Shown: piece by piece, positions 1 through 9,394 of the stretch | How positions within the stretch are numbered: the stretch's first letter is position 1 | Layout: every line of letters begins with the position of its first letter | Assembly (NCBI RefSeq): GCF_900168165.1 | Contig: NZ_FUYV01000001.1 | Span: 496,001 to 560,000, forward strand | DNA length: 64,000 bases | From: Alkalitalea saponilacus | GTDB lineage: Bacteria > Bacteroidota > Bacteroidia > Bacteroidales > Marinilabiliaceae | Reading direction: 5' to 3' | Notes under the pieces: model-generated | What the model saw: only the letters and a program-made list of their open reading frames with translations | Database searches by the model: none | What the model was told of the DNA's origin: nothing | Made by a program: the position numbers and the translations under genes

Positions 1-297
1 CCCATACCTGCTGAGAAAAATGACATCGCCATTGCCACGGCCATGGCGGGTGAAATGCTCGGTATGAAGTTGATTTACATGGATGCAGGTAGCGGAGCAA
101 AACGGCCTGTATCTCCTTCAATGATTTCCGATGTAAAACGGCATTTGAATATTCCGTTGATGGTAGGTGGTGGAATTGTCACACCGGCAATTATGAAATC
201 CGCAACCGATGCCGGCGCCGATCTTATCGTAGTCGGTAATGCTCTGGAAAAAGATCCTGAACTCGTAAAAGCTTTCCTGGATGCAATAGATTGTTAG
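1..297 (+). CDS. Geranylgeranylglyceryl phosphate synthase family protein, 3' part
   Basis: The reading frame is open from base 1, so the gene begins before the window; 98 C-terminal residues are visible. They fit the end of the GGGP/heptaprenylglyceryl phosphate synthase (PcrB-like) TIM barrel: the stretch PAEKNDIAIATAMAGEMLG, then YMDAGSGA, the phosphate-binding loop VGGGIVTP, and the closing segment ADLIVVGNALEKD. The family joins a polyprenyl diphosphate to sn-glycerol-1-phosphate through an ether bond. Bacteroidota carry group II members; which prenyl chain is used cannot be told from this fragment. The ATG codons at 43 and 58 lie inside the conserved core and are not starts. Confidence 0.85.
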   Translation, partial: PIPAEKNDIAIATAMAGEMLGMKLIYMDAGSGAKRPVSPSMISDVKRHLNIPLMVGGGIVTPAIMKSATDAGADLIVVGNALEKDPELVKAFLDAIDC

Positions 298-473
298 ACT
301 ATCAGATATTAGAGGTTAGTAAGTTTTATACTGTTAGTTGATGGATTAGGGCGACTATGGAGTTCTATCTGTTTGATAGTTAAGCAATAAATAATATTCT
401 CGAGAAGTTGTGAATATAAACGTCAGGTAAAACACAAGGTCGTTGACTATTATTACCTTCTAAGTTGATTACT

Positions 474-2060
474 CTACTTAAACAAATTAACCTGCTCCAT
501 ATAAATCAATTCCGGGTGATTGATCCCATACAACTGAAGTAGGATGGGCGTTAATTTGTTGATGTTGAATGGTGTTATCCAAGCTCCGTCACGAATACCT
601 GTTCCGGAAACAAATAGCGGTACAAAATTATTCCCGCTTTTGCCTGTTTGTCGGGTACCCAGGCTTGTTGCAGGCGTGCTCCATCCGGGCAATAGCTCTA
701 TGTAGATATCAGGTAGTCGGCGAGAAAACAGATTGTCGGATAAAACAGGTTGCTTTTCGCTGTTGAATATTTTGTTCCAGACTGAAATGGCATGTTTTAT
801 TCCGCTGAACTCCACCAGGAATCTGCACGTTTTTTCTTGTATAACTTCCAACTCGAGTTGGTTCTCCTCAATTAATTGGTGATTCAGATAGAGAAAGTTG
901 TCATGGATGCCTGTTACCCATTGGCCTTGTCCGTATTGCGCCATCAAGTAAAGGTTTAATAACGACACAACTCTTCTGAACTCAACTGTTCCTGTTGTAA
1001 TTCCAGCTTTTCCTGTGGTGGTTTGATCCGGCATGCTGTTTGCTCCTGCAGTTAGCACCAGCAGATAGTTGTCCCGTCCAAATTCAAAATCCAGGAATGT
1101 AAGCAGCGAGGCGATGTCCTGATCCAACCTTAACAGCATGTCTTCTTTTTCAGCAGGAAGTATGGTTCCGTTGGTTTTTGTGAAAGGACGCGTAGTGAAT
1201 TGTATGGTCAGGAGATTGGGAACGCTTGATTTTCCGAATCCGGTGTTGGCTAGAAAAGATACGGTGAAATCCCGAATAAGCGTGTTGATGTATGGCGATC
1301 CGGCAATGCGTGAGAATGGTGCTTCGGTTCCGGTTCGCATGTTATATAAAAAGCTTCGAAAATCCTTTCTCTTTTCATCAGGTAAATAGCGAAATTCAAC
1401 ATAGCTGGTGATGTCTTTCACCGGTCCCCATTGTCTGTTCAAAAGGTTGGTGTTGTTGATGCTCTGGTTAAAACTGTTCATCCAGTCATCCTTTTTCCCC
1501 GGATTTGATGCATCATAAAAAAATCCGCGATTTTGGTCGTAGGTGAAAATGTGATCGGGACTGTATCCGTTGGCATGAATCAGCCAGGGAGCATTAACAG
1601 AGATGGTGGCATTTTTAGCCTCTGAACCGTAAACTGATTTAAGATAATCGGCAATTGTTTTAGACTGATTGTACGATAAAACTGTTGGTATTTGAGCAGA
1701 ATCGTAGGATGCCGGCTGAATGAACTGGTTGTTTCTTCGATTTACCCAGGTTTCTCCAATTAGTCCATGGGTTGATGGCGAAGTGCCCGAGTAAAGGGAC
1801 GCAATACGTGTTCCCGGATATCCGGAAATGTCTGAAGTATATGCATTCATAAATCGCATACCCGTGCGGGATATGCGATTTATTCCCTGTGAGGAGAATT
1901 CTCTTTGAAGCAAGAGAATTTGCTCATTATCTAATTCGTCTATAACCAAAAAAATAATTAACCCGGGAGCCTCTGTTTTTTCAGCTTTCAATGAAAAAAA
2001 AGGAAGTATTACCAGCAAAAACCACCACAACAATCTCATCATAATCCAATTATCAATCAA
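474..2060 (-). CDS. Secreted alkaline-phosphatase-fold protein with a degenerate active site
   Basis: A 528-residue protein with an N-terminal hydrophobic export signal (about residues 7-24). Its overall layout resembles PafA-type alkaline phosphatases of the nucleotide pyrophosphatase superfamily: a first metal-ligand position in LVIDEL, the block SPSTHGLIGETW, and a central RLDQDIASLLTFLDFEFG helix. The catalytic parts are missing. The threonine nucleophile loop (usually TYTAPGHA) reads SGYPGTRIAS, the asparagine after HGIVG is a glutamate, the DxxxH metal motif is gone, and the TADHG motif reads TAGANS. It is therefore probably not a phosphatase and may bind a ligand or partner. It is monocistronic and convergent with the preceding gene. 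Fold assignment is fairly sure; function is unknown. Confidence 0.7.
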   Translation of the reverse strand: MIDNWIMMRLLWWFLLVILPFFSLKAEKTEAPGLIIFLVIDELDNEQILLLQREFSSQGINRISRTGMRFMNAYTSDISGYPGTRIASLYSGTSPSTHGLIGETWVNRRNNQFIQPASYDSAQIPTVLSYNQSKTIADYLKSVYGSEAKNATISVNAPWLIHANGYSPDHIFTYDQNRGFFYDASNPGKKDDWMNSFNQSINNTNLLNRQWGPVKDITSYVEFRYLPDEKRKDFRSFLYNMRTGTEAPFSRIAGSPYINTLIRDFTVSFLANTGFGKSSVPNLLTIQFTTRPFTKTNGTILPAEKEDMLLRLDQDIASLLTFLDFEFGRDNYLLVLTAGANSMPDQTTTGKAGITTGTVEFRRVVSLLNLYLMAQYGQGQWVTGIHDNFLYLNHQLIEENQLELEVIQEKTCRFLVEFSGIKHAISVWNKIFNSEKQPVLSDNLFSRRLPDIYIELLPGWSTPATSLGTRQTGKSGNNFVPLFVSGTGIRDGAWITPFNINKLTPILLQLYGINHPELIYMEQVNLFK

Positions 2061-2173
2061 ATTTCATTTTGCTTCCGGTGTTGTTTAATTGAAGATAGGT
2101 CAAAGCTTTTTTGCCATTACCGCTCATTTCATAAACATTCCGTTTCATCAGCTATAACGATGTAAATATGGAT

Positions 2174-3370
2174 TTATTTTCTTCCGGGATATGCCTCAAG
2201 CGCTTTTTCAAGAGTTTCTATAGCGTTTTTAAGGTTCTCGATGTTCAGCACGTATGCAATTCGCACTTCATCAATTCCTTTACCGGGAGTGGTGTAAAAG
2301 CCTGAGGCCGGTGCCATCATCACGGTTTGGTTTTTGTACGAGAAATCACTTAAAATCCATTGGCAAAACTTGTCGGCATTGTCCACGGGTAGTCTTGCAA
2401 CGGTGTAAAAGGCTCCTTTGGGAACCGGTGTATATACACCGGGTATTTTGTTGAGTCCTTCAACAAGAAAATCACGTCGTTTGATATACTCTTTGTGTAC
2501 TTCTTTAAAGTAAGATGCCGGCGTATCCAATGAGGCCTCAGCTGCAATTTGACCCAGAGAAGGGGGGCTAAGTCTGGCCTGAGCAAATTTTAGCGCCGTA
2601 TCAATGATGTCACGGTTTTTGGACACCATCATTCCTATTCTAAGCCCACATTCACTGTATTTTTTTGATACAGAGTCAATCATCACCGTATTTTGCTCAA
2701 TGCCTTCCAAATGCATAACCGACATATGGGGCTTGTCGGTGTAGCAAAAATCACGGTACACCTCGTCGGAGAACAGGTACAGTTTGTGTTTTTTCACAAC
2801 ATCCCGCAATTGTTCCAGTTCCTCCCGCGAGTATAAGTAACCGGTTGGATTGTTGGGGTTACAAATGAATATAGCTTTCGTCCGCGGGGTAATCATCTTT
2901 TCAATTTCTCCAATGGCTGGAAGGGCAAATCCGTCATCAATGGATGATGCCACAGGCACTACCTTTATGCTGGCAGCCGTTGCAAATCCATAATAATTGG
3001 CGTAGAAAGGTTCGGGAACGATGACTTCATCACCGGGATCCATGCAACTCAAAAAAGTGAGTGAGATGGCTTCTGATCCTCCGGTTGTCACAAGTATCTG
3101 GTTCTTATCGATGTTGATTCCAAGATTTTTGTAGTATTCAACCAGCTTCCTGCGATAGGATTCAATGCCGGCAGAGTGGCTGTATTCAATCGTTTTTATC
3201 TTTAGTTTATTCATGGCTTCAATGGCCACTTCAGGGGTTTTGATATCGGGCTGACCAATGTTTAAATGATAAACAGTAATGCCTCTGGATTTGGCATCTT
3301 CTGAAAAAGGAACCAGTCTCCGGATTGGAGATGCAGGCATCTCTAATCCTCGTTTCGAAATGTTTGGCAT
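2174..3370 (-). CDS. PLP-dependent class I/II aminotransferase
   Basis: A 398-residue fold-type I aminotransferase of the aspartate aminotransferase family, converting an amino acid and a 2-oxo acid using pyridoxal phosphate. Visible motifs are LNIGQPDIKTP near the N terminus, the PLP phosphate/ring contacts in TTGGSEAIS, IFICNPNNPTGY, the aspartate in LFSDEVYRDF, and the Schiff-base lysine in SVSKKYSECGLRIG at about residue 235. The frame is open to 3460, but that extension runs through a palindromic repeat and encodes an implausible sequence, so the start is placed at MPNISKRGLEMP. Substrate specificity cannot be read from sequence; aspartate or aromatic amino acids are the usual candidates. 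Confidence 0.88.
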   Translation of the reverse strand: MPNISKRGLEMPASPIRRLVPFSEDAKSRGITVYHLNIGQPDIKTPEVAIEAMNKLKIKTIEYSHSAGIESYRRKLVEYYKNLGINIDKNQILVTTGGSEAISLTFLSCMDPGDEVIVPEPFYANYYGFATAASIKVVPVASSIDDGFALPAIGEIEKMITPRTKAIFICNPNNPTGYLYSREELEQLRDVVKKHKLYLFSDEVYRDFCYTDKPHMSVMHLEGIEQNTVMIDSVSKKYSECGLRIGMMVSKNRDIIDTALKFAQARLSPPSLGQIAAEASLDTPASYFKEVHKEYIKRRDFLVEGLNKIPGVYTPVPKGAFYTVARLPVDNADKFCQWILSDFSYKNQTVMMAPASGFYTTPGKGIDEVRIAYVLNIENLKNAIETLEKALEAYPGRK

Positions 3371-3434
3371 GGATGTGTGTTTAATTTTTCTGTTTTTGTC
3401 TGTTCTGTTCCCCGTTTTGCAAAAATAAAGAAAA

Positions 3435-3463
3435 AAGGTGGCTTCGACAAGCTCAGCCACCTT
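3435..3463 (-). repeat. Palindromic element in a divergent intergenic region
   Basis: Arms AAGGTGGCT (3435-3443) and AGCCACCTT (3455-3463) enclose the loop TCGACAAGCTC. Read on the minus strand, the stem is followed by a T-rich run, so it looks like an intrinsic terminator, yet no gene lies upstream on that strand. It sits about 65 bp before the aminotransferase start. It could be a leader attenuator for that gene, or a copy of an interspersed palindromic repeat. Confidence 0.55.
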
Positions 3464-3546
3464 CGTAAAATTATAGTTAAATTTTTAGGCACTGTTTTTG
3501 TTAAATAGATCGCATTAGACATATAACCTTTTCAAAAACTCAAAAT

Positions 3547-6186
3547 ATGTGCAATTTCTATTGGTTAAAACGTCTGCTTTTTCTTCTGGTTTTAACATTA
3601 TCGTACCATTTTTCCTATGGCTCAGGCCTCAAAGGGCGTGTTGTTGATCTTGATGGAAATGCCGTTCCCGGTACTTCTGTTTTTGTTAAAGAGACTCACA
3701 TGGGTGTGACCTCTAACAATGATGGCTATTACGAACTTCGTCTGGACATCGGTTCTTACACTGTGATTTTTCAGGCCATGGGATTTGCAAAGCAGGAATT
3801 TAAGATTAATGTTCGGGAAGATCGATGGCTTGAACTGGACATTGAATTTTATCCGGTTCAGTTTCAGCTGCAGGAAGTGCGTATTTATTCCGGGGGCGAA
3901 GACCCCGCCTATGCCATGATGCGGCGTGCCATTGGGTTGGCGCCATATTACCTCCGACTAGCTGAACGATATGAGGCCGAAGTGTATCTGCGTGGTTCAC
4001 TGGAGATGAAAAAAATCCCCCGATTGTTGCGAAACAGGTTAAGTGTTAATGATATTCAGGTGCAACCGGAGGATACATATACTCAGGAATCAATGAATCT
4101 TATAAAATTTGCTGCTCCGGATACCGTTCACCATACGGTAATCCATTCGCAAAGTACATTTCCCATTGCAGAGGAGACTACCCCAATTGGCTACATCGGG
4201 TCAAGTTTTTACGATCCAAATAACGAAATGTTCGTTTCGCCACTGTCGCCACAAGCCATGCGACATTACAGATTCAGGTATGAGGGGTACATATCGGAGG
4301 GTGGTCACATCATCAATCGAATCCGGGTAATTCCGCGACGAAAAAGCCAGCAATTGGTTGAGGGAGACATATATCTTGTAGAGGGGCTATGGAATATTCA
4401 CTCACTGGATTTTACACTTGAAGCCTTTTATGGGGAAGTTCGTATGCGTCAGGTTTATTCGCCGGTTCAGCATGGCATTTGGCTACCTATCAGCCATCAT
4501 TTTGATTTGGATGTGAGCATCATGGGCCTTCAGGCCGCGGTGAATTACATTGGATCTGTGAAATATCTAAAAGTCGAACCAAATAATCTGTTGGCAGTTC
4601 CCGAAATACTGGCCTCTCAAATGAACGCCTCAAATACAGTTGATGTTGGTTTGCTTGATGAGGAGAAGCCTAAAGAAGTTGAGCCTACTCGCAATCAGCA
4701 GCGCATAGAGACCTTGATGGCAAAAGAAGAGTTGAGTAACAGAGATATGATGCGACTGGCTTCCATGGTCGAACGTGAAAGTCGCAGCCGCGAGCAGGTG
4801 GAATCTCTGGAAATTGAACGTACTTATCATGTACATGTTAAACAGGATTCCTTAAAACAGGATTCTATTGACTGGAACCGCTTAAGACCTGTGCCGCTAA
4901 CCCGCCATGAAGCCCGTTCATTTGCTGTACGCGACAGCCTCAAGGCTGTCGCAGATACAACTCGCACAGATACTACAAAGAGTGTTTCCGGATTTACCAG
5001 AGCCCGAAAATTTGTAATGTGGGGCGGAAACGTACCCCGTGAGGGTGATTTTCAGGTGCATTACGGCGGGTTGACAAACCTTAGAGGCATTGGATTTAAT
5101 GCCGTAGATGGTTGGCGGTACCGGCAATCAGTTGATTTTCGTTGGCAACAGGATTCTCTGCATCGCATGGTAATCAATACAAATATTGGATATGCCTTTA
5201 ACCGAAAAGCACTTTTTGGAGAGATGGGCATCCGTCAGAACTACCAGCCATTAAGGCGTGGATTGTTAACCATCGAAGCCGGGTCGGGTGCATATGATTA
5301 CAAACGTACACGAGGAGTGGCTCCATTGTTAAACATGGCTTCTTCTCTATTGTTTAAAGAAAATTATTCAAGGTTTTATGAGAATGATTTCGTTTCTCTT
5401 CGAAACAAAATAGATATTGCCAATGGATTGCGTCTGACCACCGGCTTAGCATGGCATCAATACAACCCGCTTGAAAATAGCACCAATTATTCCTTTTTCT
5501 ATCAGGATAGAGACTATCATGCCAACGATATTACGAATAGCTCAGTAGCCGGTGAGCATTTTGATTCTCAAAAGGCATTTGTTTCACGATTGGAGCTGGA
5601 ATATACACCGCGGTATTATTACCGGATCAACAATGGTCGCAAAATCATGTCCCATTCCGACTATCCCACATTCACATTGGGGGTGGAGCATGGTTCTAAA
5701 ATTTTAGGCAGCCATTCCGATTATCTGTTACTTGAAAGCAGTATCCGAAAAGAAGCTGAGTTTTCATTTATGCCTGTGTTTTCATGGGAAGTTTCAGGAG
5801 GAACCTTTTTGAGGAATGAACAGATGCATTTTTCAAGGTTTAAGCATTTTGAGGGGTCAAAAATACCGGCTGTTTTTAGTAATCCAGGCAATTCACTTAT
5901 GCTGTTGGATGATTACAGTACATCCACCAATGAGTGGTTTGTCAGAGCCAACACAACCTACTCATCGCCTTGGTTACTGCTTAAAAACCTCCCGGTTTTA
6001 AGCAGCCGCATGTGGAATGAAAACCTGCATTTCAACTATCTTCACACACCACAAATTTCGCATTACACACAAATTGGTTACAGCATCAGCCGTATATTTA
6101 TGGCAGGCACCATTGGTGCTTTTGCAGGATTTTCGGAGGGGAAATATCAACATTGGGGAGTTAGGGTAGCTATTGTGGGGTGGTAA
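3547..6186 (+). CDS. DUF5686 family outer-membrane protein with carboxypeptidase-D-like domain
   Basis: An 879-residue exported protein. After a signal peptide (about residues 1-25) comes a carboxypeptidase regulatory-like beta-sandwich (about 27-115; GRVVDLDGNAVPGTSVFV, then SNNDGYYELRL), then the start of the DUF5686 region (YSGGEDPAYAMMRRAI) and a C-terminal half rich in alternating aromatic strands, as expected of an outer-membrane beta-barrel. A charged linker at about 355-470 (many E, R, K and Q) separates the two parts. The family is common in Bacteroidota and its function is not established; it resembles TonB receptors in its first domain but has no plug domain. The stop lies one base from the end of the convergent kinase gene. 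Confidence 0.85.
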   Translation: MCNFYWLKRLLFLLVLTLSYHFSYGSGLKGRVVDLDGNAVPGTSVFVKETHMGVTSNNDGYYELRLDIGSYTVIFQAMGFAKQEFKINVREDRWLELDIEFYPVQFQLQEVRIYSGGEDPAYAMMRRAIGLAPYYLRLAERYEAEVYLRGSLEMKKIPRLLRNRLSVNDIQVQPEDTYTQESMNLIKFAAPDTVHHTVIHSQSTFPIAEETTPIGYIGSSFYDPNNEMFVSPLSPQAMRHYRFRYEGYISEGGHIINRIRVIPRRKSQQLVEGDIYLVEGLWNIHSLDFTLEAFYGEVRMRQVYSPVQHGIWLPISHHFDLDVSIMGLQAAVNYIGSVKYLKVEPNNLLAVPEILASQMNASNTVDVGLLDEEKPKEVEPTRNQQRIETLMAKEELSNRDMMRLASMVERESRSREQVESLEIERTYHVHVKQDSLKQDSIDWNRLRPVPLTRHEARSFAVRDSLKAVADTTRTDTTKSVSGFTRARKFVMWGGNVPREGDFQVHYGGLTNLRGIGFNAVDGWRYRQSVDFRWQQDSLHRMVINTNIGYAFNRKALFGEMGIRQNYQPLRRGLLTIEAGSGAYDYKRTRGVAPLLNMASSLLFKENYSRFYENDFVSLRNKIDIANGLRLTTGLAWHQYNPLENSTNYSFFYQDRDYHANDITNSSVAGEHFDSQKAFVSRLELEYTPRYYYRINNGRKIMSHSDYPTFTLGVEHGSKILGSHSDYLLLESSIRKEAEFSFMPVFSWEVSGGTFLRNEQMHFSRFKHFEGSKIPAVFSNPGNSLMLLDDYSTSTNEWFVRANTTYSSPWLLLKNLPVLSSRMWNENLHFNYLHTPQISHYTQIGYSISRIFMAGTIGAFAGFSEGKYQHWGVRVAIVGW

Positions 6187-6187
6187 A

Positions 6188-8479
6188 TTAGTCCATTGTA
6201 ATTGGATTGAACTCAGAGACCTTATGGCGCAAAGTGTTTGCGCTGAAAGTTTCTGGTTTTTGAACAGTTTGAAATGCCTCTGCGATTGGCACGGGCAGCG
6301 AAAAGCAAATCTTAGTTCCATTTTGATGTTCAGAATCCAAAAACATACCACCACCGCACATTTCAATAAACTCAAAACAGAGTTTTAATCCCAGTCCTGA
6401 ACCATGTTCATTCATAATCCCCAATGTTGAAATTTCTTTGTTTTGCTTAAATAGCTTCTCCCGAATTGCAGGTTCTATTCCTTTGCCATTATCAGTAACA
6501 GAGAATACTATGTTTTCTGAGTTTTTAATAACATCAATTATAATTTGGCCATTTGATGGAGTGAATTTTATTGAATTGCTCACAAGATTGCGGAAAACAC
6601 AACCAATGAGGTTTGGGTCGGTTTTTATTGCAAGGTCATTCGGAATATTATTCACCAGCATGATACCCTTCTGTTCCAGAATGGAAGAAAAAATTCGGGT
6701 ATTCTGATTTATGAGCAGATGAATATTTGTTAAATCGTTTTTAGGTGTGATTCTGTTGAGTCTCGACCGTGACCAAAATAGCAGATTATCCATTAGGTGA
6801 AATGTTTGACTTGCTGATTCATCCAAAGCCAATAAGCTTTTTTCGGTTGTTTCAGGGGGCAGAACACGATGTTTTATTGAGAGCGATTTTGTGAGGTTTT
6901 GGAACCAATATAGAGGATTTCTCAGTTCATGGCTGATGATGCTCATCAGTTTGTCCTTTTCGCGATTGGCTATTTCCAGCTGATGGTTTAGTTCCATTTG
7001 CTTTCTATGTGCTTGTCGGTTGTTATAAAACCGCCAATAAATCAATAGCGAAAGAAGGATAAAAAGGATTAAAGCACCAATTATGAAACCAATAAGCATT
7101 TTTTTTCTTTTAATGGACATTTCTTTTAATTGGTTATCTGCTTTAAGTATTTGATTGTTCTGTTCCATTTTATCAGCTTCGAACAGAATAAACATTTCTG
7201 CCAGTTGTTGTTGATTTTTTTCCAGTAACCACCTTTCTTTTAGCCGGGAGTACTCTTCAAGATGAGACATGGCTTTTTGAAGATCATTAATTTTTAAATA
7301 ACATTTGTACAATCCTTTGTGTATATGTGGAATGGTTTCGCTGAGTTTGGATTTTTTCGCCTTGTCCAAGCTTATATATAAGCTTTCGATGGCCTTATTA
7401 AAATCTCCGTTTTCAAAATATAGTAAGCCCATATTTAATCGCGCATTGGCAATTCCCGCATTATAATTTGAAGATTCGGCCATTGATAAGGCGTTCTGAT
7501 ACATCTCCGTTTTGTTTTGATGACCTGTTCTTGCAAGGTTTGTTAAGGCTTTTACGGTACCTTTTTTATATTCGGCTGCCAAACTTGATTTTAGTGATTT
7601 CTCGAAGTAAATAACTGCACTGTCGATATTTCCGGACTTCAACCATGTGCGCCCCAGATTGTTGTAGGATATGGCTTTTTCTGATGGTAGGGCAAGGGTC
7701 TCTCTTAATTCAAGAGCCAGATAATGATAGTGTAAGGATAGTTCATGTTGTCCCAATATATTATTTATGGAACCAAGATGATTTAAAGCATGACTTATTG
7801 CAATAAGGTTCCCGGTTGTTATGGCATTTTTATAGGCCTCCTGATAATAATACAACGATGTGTTAGTGTCACCATTGTTTAAAAAACACTTTCCTATGCT
7901 TAACTTCAGGTAGGTTATTAAAGGAGAAGCCTTGTCTTTATCTGTCTGCTGTAGTGCCTTGATATAAAAGTCCATGGCTCGGTTAAAGTTTCCCGTTGTA
8001 TGATAATACTTTCCGATGTAATACGTAGCACGGGTGTTTTTATACATTAAATTTTGGTCTGAAGATAATTGTTGTACAGTTGTAAAAATCTCCAGTGCAC
8101 TATTGTACTCACCTCTGCTGTATAGAATTTTTCCTAAGGCGAGTTTTGAGCGAAGATAAAGTTCTGCGTTATCAAGATCCAATGATTTCTTTTGAGCGAT
8201 ATTAAAATGTATAAGAGCGCTGTCATTTGCCCCCCTTAAGGAAAGAATCTCACCTTTTATAAGTATTGCTTTAATAAATAACTCATCTTCATTTTGGGGA
8301 TATTCTGTTAAAAAGTGATTAATTCTTCTCAGAGCTTCTGAGGGATCAATATTGATAAGAGAATCTACAATGTTTAAATATGCATCCTTTTCATTGTCGG
8401 TACTGTTTTCCTTTGTTGGTTGATGACATGAGCTAAAGCCAATTAGTAAAAATGTTGAGAAGAAAAATAGAACTTTCAT
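6188..8479 (-). CDS. TPR-containing sensor histidine kinase
   Basis: 763 residues. The N terminus has a hydrophobic signal ending in a lipobox-like GFSSC, so the sensor part is probably periplasmic. Residues about 30-420 are tetratricopeptide repeats (for example YYHTTGNFNRAMDFYIKAL and YNNLGRTWLKSGNIDSAVIY). A short coiled coil leads to one transmembrane helix at about 463-485. The cytoplasmic kinase follows: HisKA with phospho-acceptor histidine in ISHELRNPLYWF (about residue 518) and HATPase_c with N box RNLVSNSIKF, G1 box VTDNGKGI and G2 box GSGLGLKL. It is transcribed with the response regulator 11 bp upstream, its likely partner. The signal sensed is unknown. Confidence 0.92.
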   Translation of the reverse strand: MKVLFFFSTFLLIGFSSCHQPTKENSTDNEKDAYLNIVDSLINIDPSEALRRINHFLTEYPQNEDELFIKAILIKGEILSLRGANDSALIHFNIAQKKSLDLDNAELYLRSKLALGKILYSRGEYNSALEIFTTVQQLSSDQNLMYKNTRATYYIGKYYHTTGNFNRAMDFYIKALQQTDKDKASPLITYLKLSIGKCFLNNGDTNTSLYYYQEAYKNAITTGNLIAISHALNHLGSINNILGQHELSLHYHYLALELRETLALPSEKAISYNNLGRTWLKSGNIDSAVIYFEKSLKSSLAAEYKKGTVKALTNLARTGHQNKTEMYQNALSMAESSNYNAGIANARLNMGLLYFENGDFNKAIESLYISLDKAKKSKLSETIPHIHKGLYKCYLKINDLQKAMSHLEEYSRLKERWLLEKNQQQLAEMFILFEADKMEQNNQILKADNQLKEMSIKRKKMLIGFIIGALILFILLSLLIYWRFYNNRQAHRKQMELNHQLEIANREKDKLMSIISHELRNPLYWFQNLTKSLSIKHRVLPPETTEKSLLALDESASQTFHLMDNLLFWSRSRLNRITPKNDLTNIHLLINQNTRIFSSILEQKGIMLVNNIPNDLAIKTDPNLIGCVFRNLVSNSIKFTPSNGQIIIDVIKNSENIVFSVTDNGKGIEPAIREKLFKQNKEISTLGIMNEHGSGLGLKLCFEFIEMCGGGMFLDSEHQNGTKICFSLPVPIAEAFQTVQKPETFSANTLRHKVSEFNPITMD

Positions 8480-8490
8480 GAATACATGTA

Positions 8491-9129
8491 TTAATTTATG
8501 ATTCCGTGTTGAATGGCATATCTGGTGAGTTCGGCATTGTTTTCCAGATTCATTTTCTTTAGAATGGAAGTTCGATGGTTTGCCACCGTGTTCTTGCTTA
8601 TTTTTAATTTGGCTGCAATTTCTCCATTTTTTAATCCTGATGATAATAAAAACATAATTTGGAACTCGCGGTCGGAAAGTTGTTCATGCGGAAGTTGATA
8701 CAAAGATTGCGGCAGGTTGAGAATGTCTTCCAGCAAGTCAGACTGTTCAGGAAGGAAATAGTGCTTTCCTTGTAAAACCTTACGTATTGCATTCAGGATT
8801 AAATCCGTATCCGTTTCTTTATTGATGTAGGCCGAAGCTCCTGCTCTGATCATCCGCACGGCATAATGACTGTCATTATTCATTGTGAAAATAATAACCG
8901 GTAATTCCGGATTTATTTTTTTTACATCAATCAAAAGATCCAGTCCATCTTTGCCCGGCATTGAAGCGTCCAGAATGAGGAGGTCAAATTTGTCATTAAT
9001 TATCAGCTTAATCAGTTCTTCTCCATTGGTTGCTTCTGCACAGAGCGATAGGTCATCAGTTTCATTCAGGATTAACTGTAATCCGGTTCTAACAACTGCA
9101 TGGTCATCTGCAATAATTATTCTTCTCAC
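8491..9129 (-). CDS. LuxR/NarL-family response regulator
   Basis: 212 residues. A CheY-like receiver domain (1-120) carries the acidic pair in IIIADDH, the phospho-acceptor Asp54 in LILDASMPG, the switch threonine in IIFTMNND and the lysine in YINKETD. A C-terminal LuxR/GerE helix-turn-helix follows (about 145-205; LSDREFQIMFLLSSGLKNGE, then KISKNTVANHRTSIL). It is the first gene of a two-gene unit with the TPR histidine kinase. It is divergent from the TonB receptor/phosphatase genes at 9395-14789, which makes them plausible targets; this is inference from position only. Confidence 0.93.
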   Translation of the reverse strand: MRRIIIADDHAVVRTGLQLILNETDDLSLCAEATNGEELIKLIINDKFDLLILDASMPGKDGLDLLIDVKKINPELPVIIFTMNNDSHYAVRMIRAGASAYINKETDTDLILNAIRKVLQGKHYFLPEQSDLLEDILNLPQSLYQLPHEQLSDREFQIMFLLSSGLKNGEIAAKLKISKNTVANHRTSILKKMNLENNAELTRYAIQHGIIN

Positions 9130-9394
9130 TTTTTTAGTTACAAAGTAAAGCTAACCCCCTGCATTAATTGTTAAGCCGTGATTAAGATTTAGTTGCTACA
9201 GAATTAACCCGTTTCTCTTATGTGCTATGGCTTAGTCGATTTAACTTTTTCTTAATATCATATAGTACTTTTTACTAGTGATTTTCAGGCACTTTTGCCA
9301 TGAGTTATTCCATTTTCCTGAAGTAAACTTGCACTGTGAAAGAAAGCATAAAACATAAACATAATTTATAAATGAACATCAATTTTACAGTGTT

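Noticed and set aside
3371-3460. N-terminal extension of the aminotransferase
   Set aside because: It is encoded by a palindromic repeat and lacks family similarity; the ATG at 3370 fits the conserved start.
6186-6188. Possible overlap or frameshift between the DUF5686 and kinase genes
   Set aside because: Both genes are full length and end with normal stops one base apart on opposite strands; this is tight convergence only.
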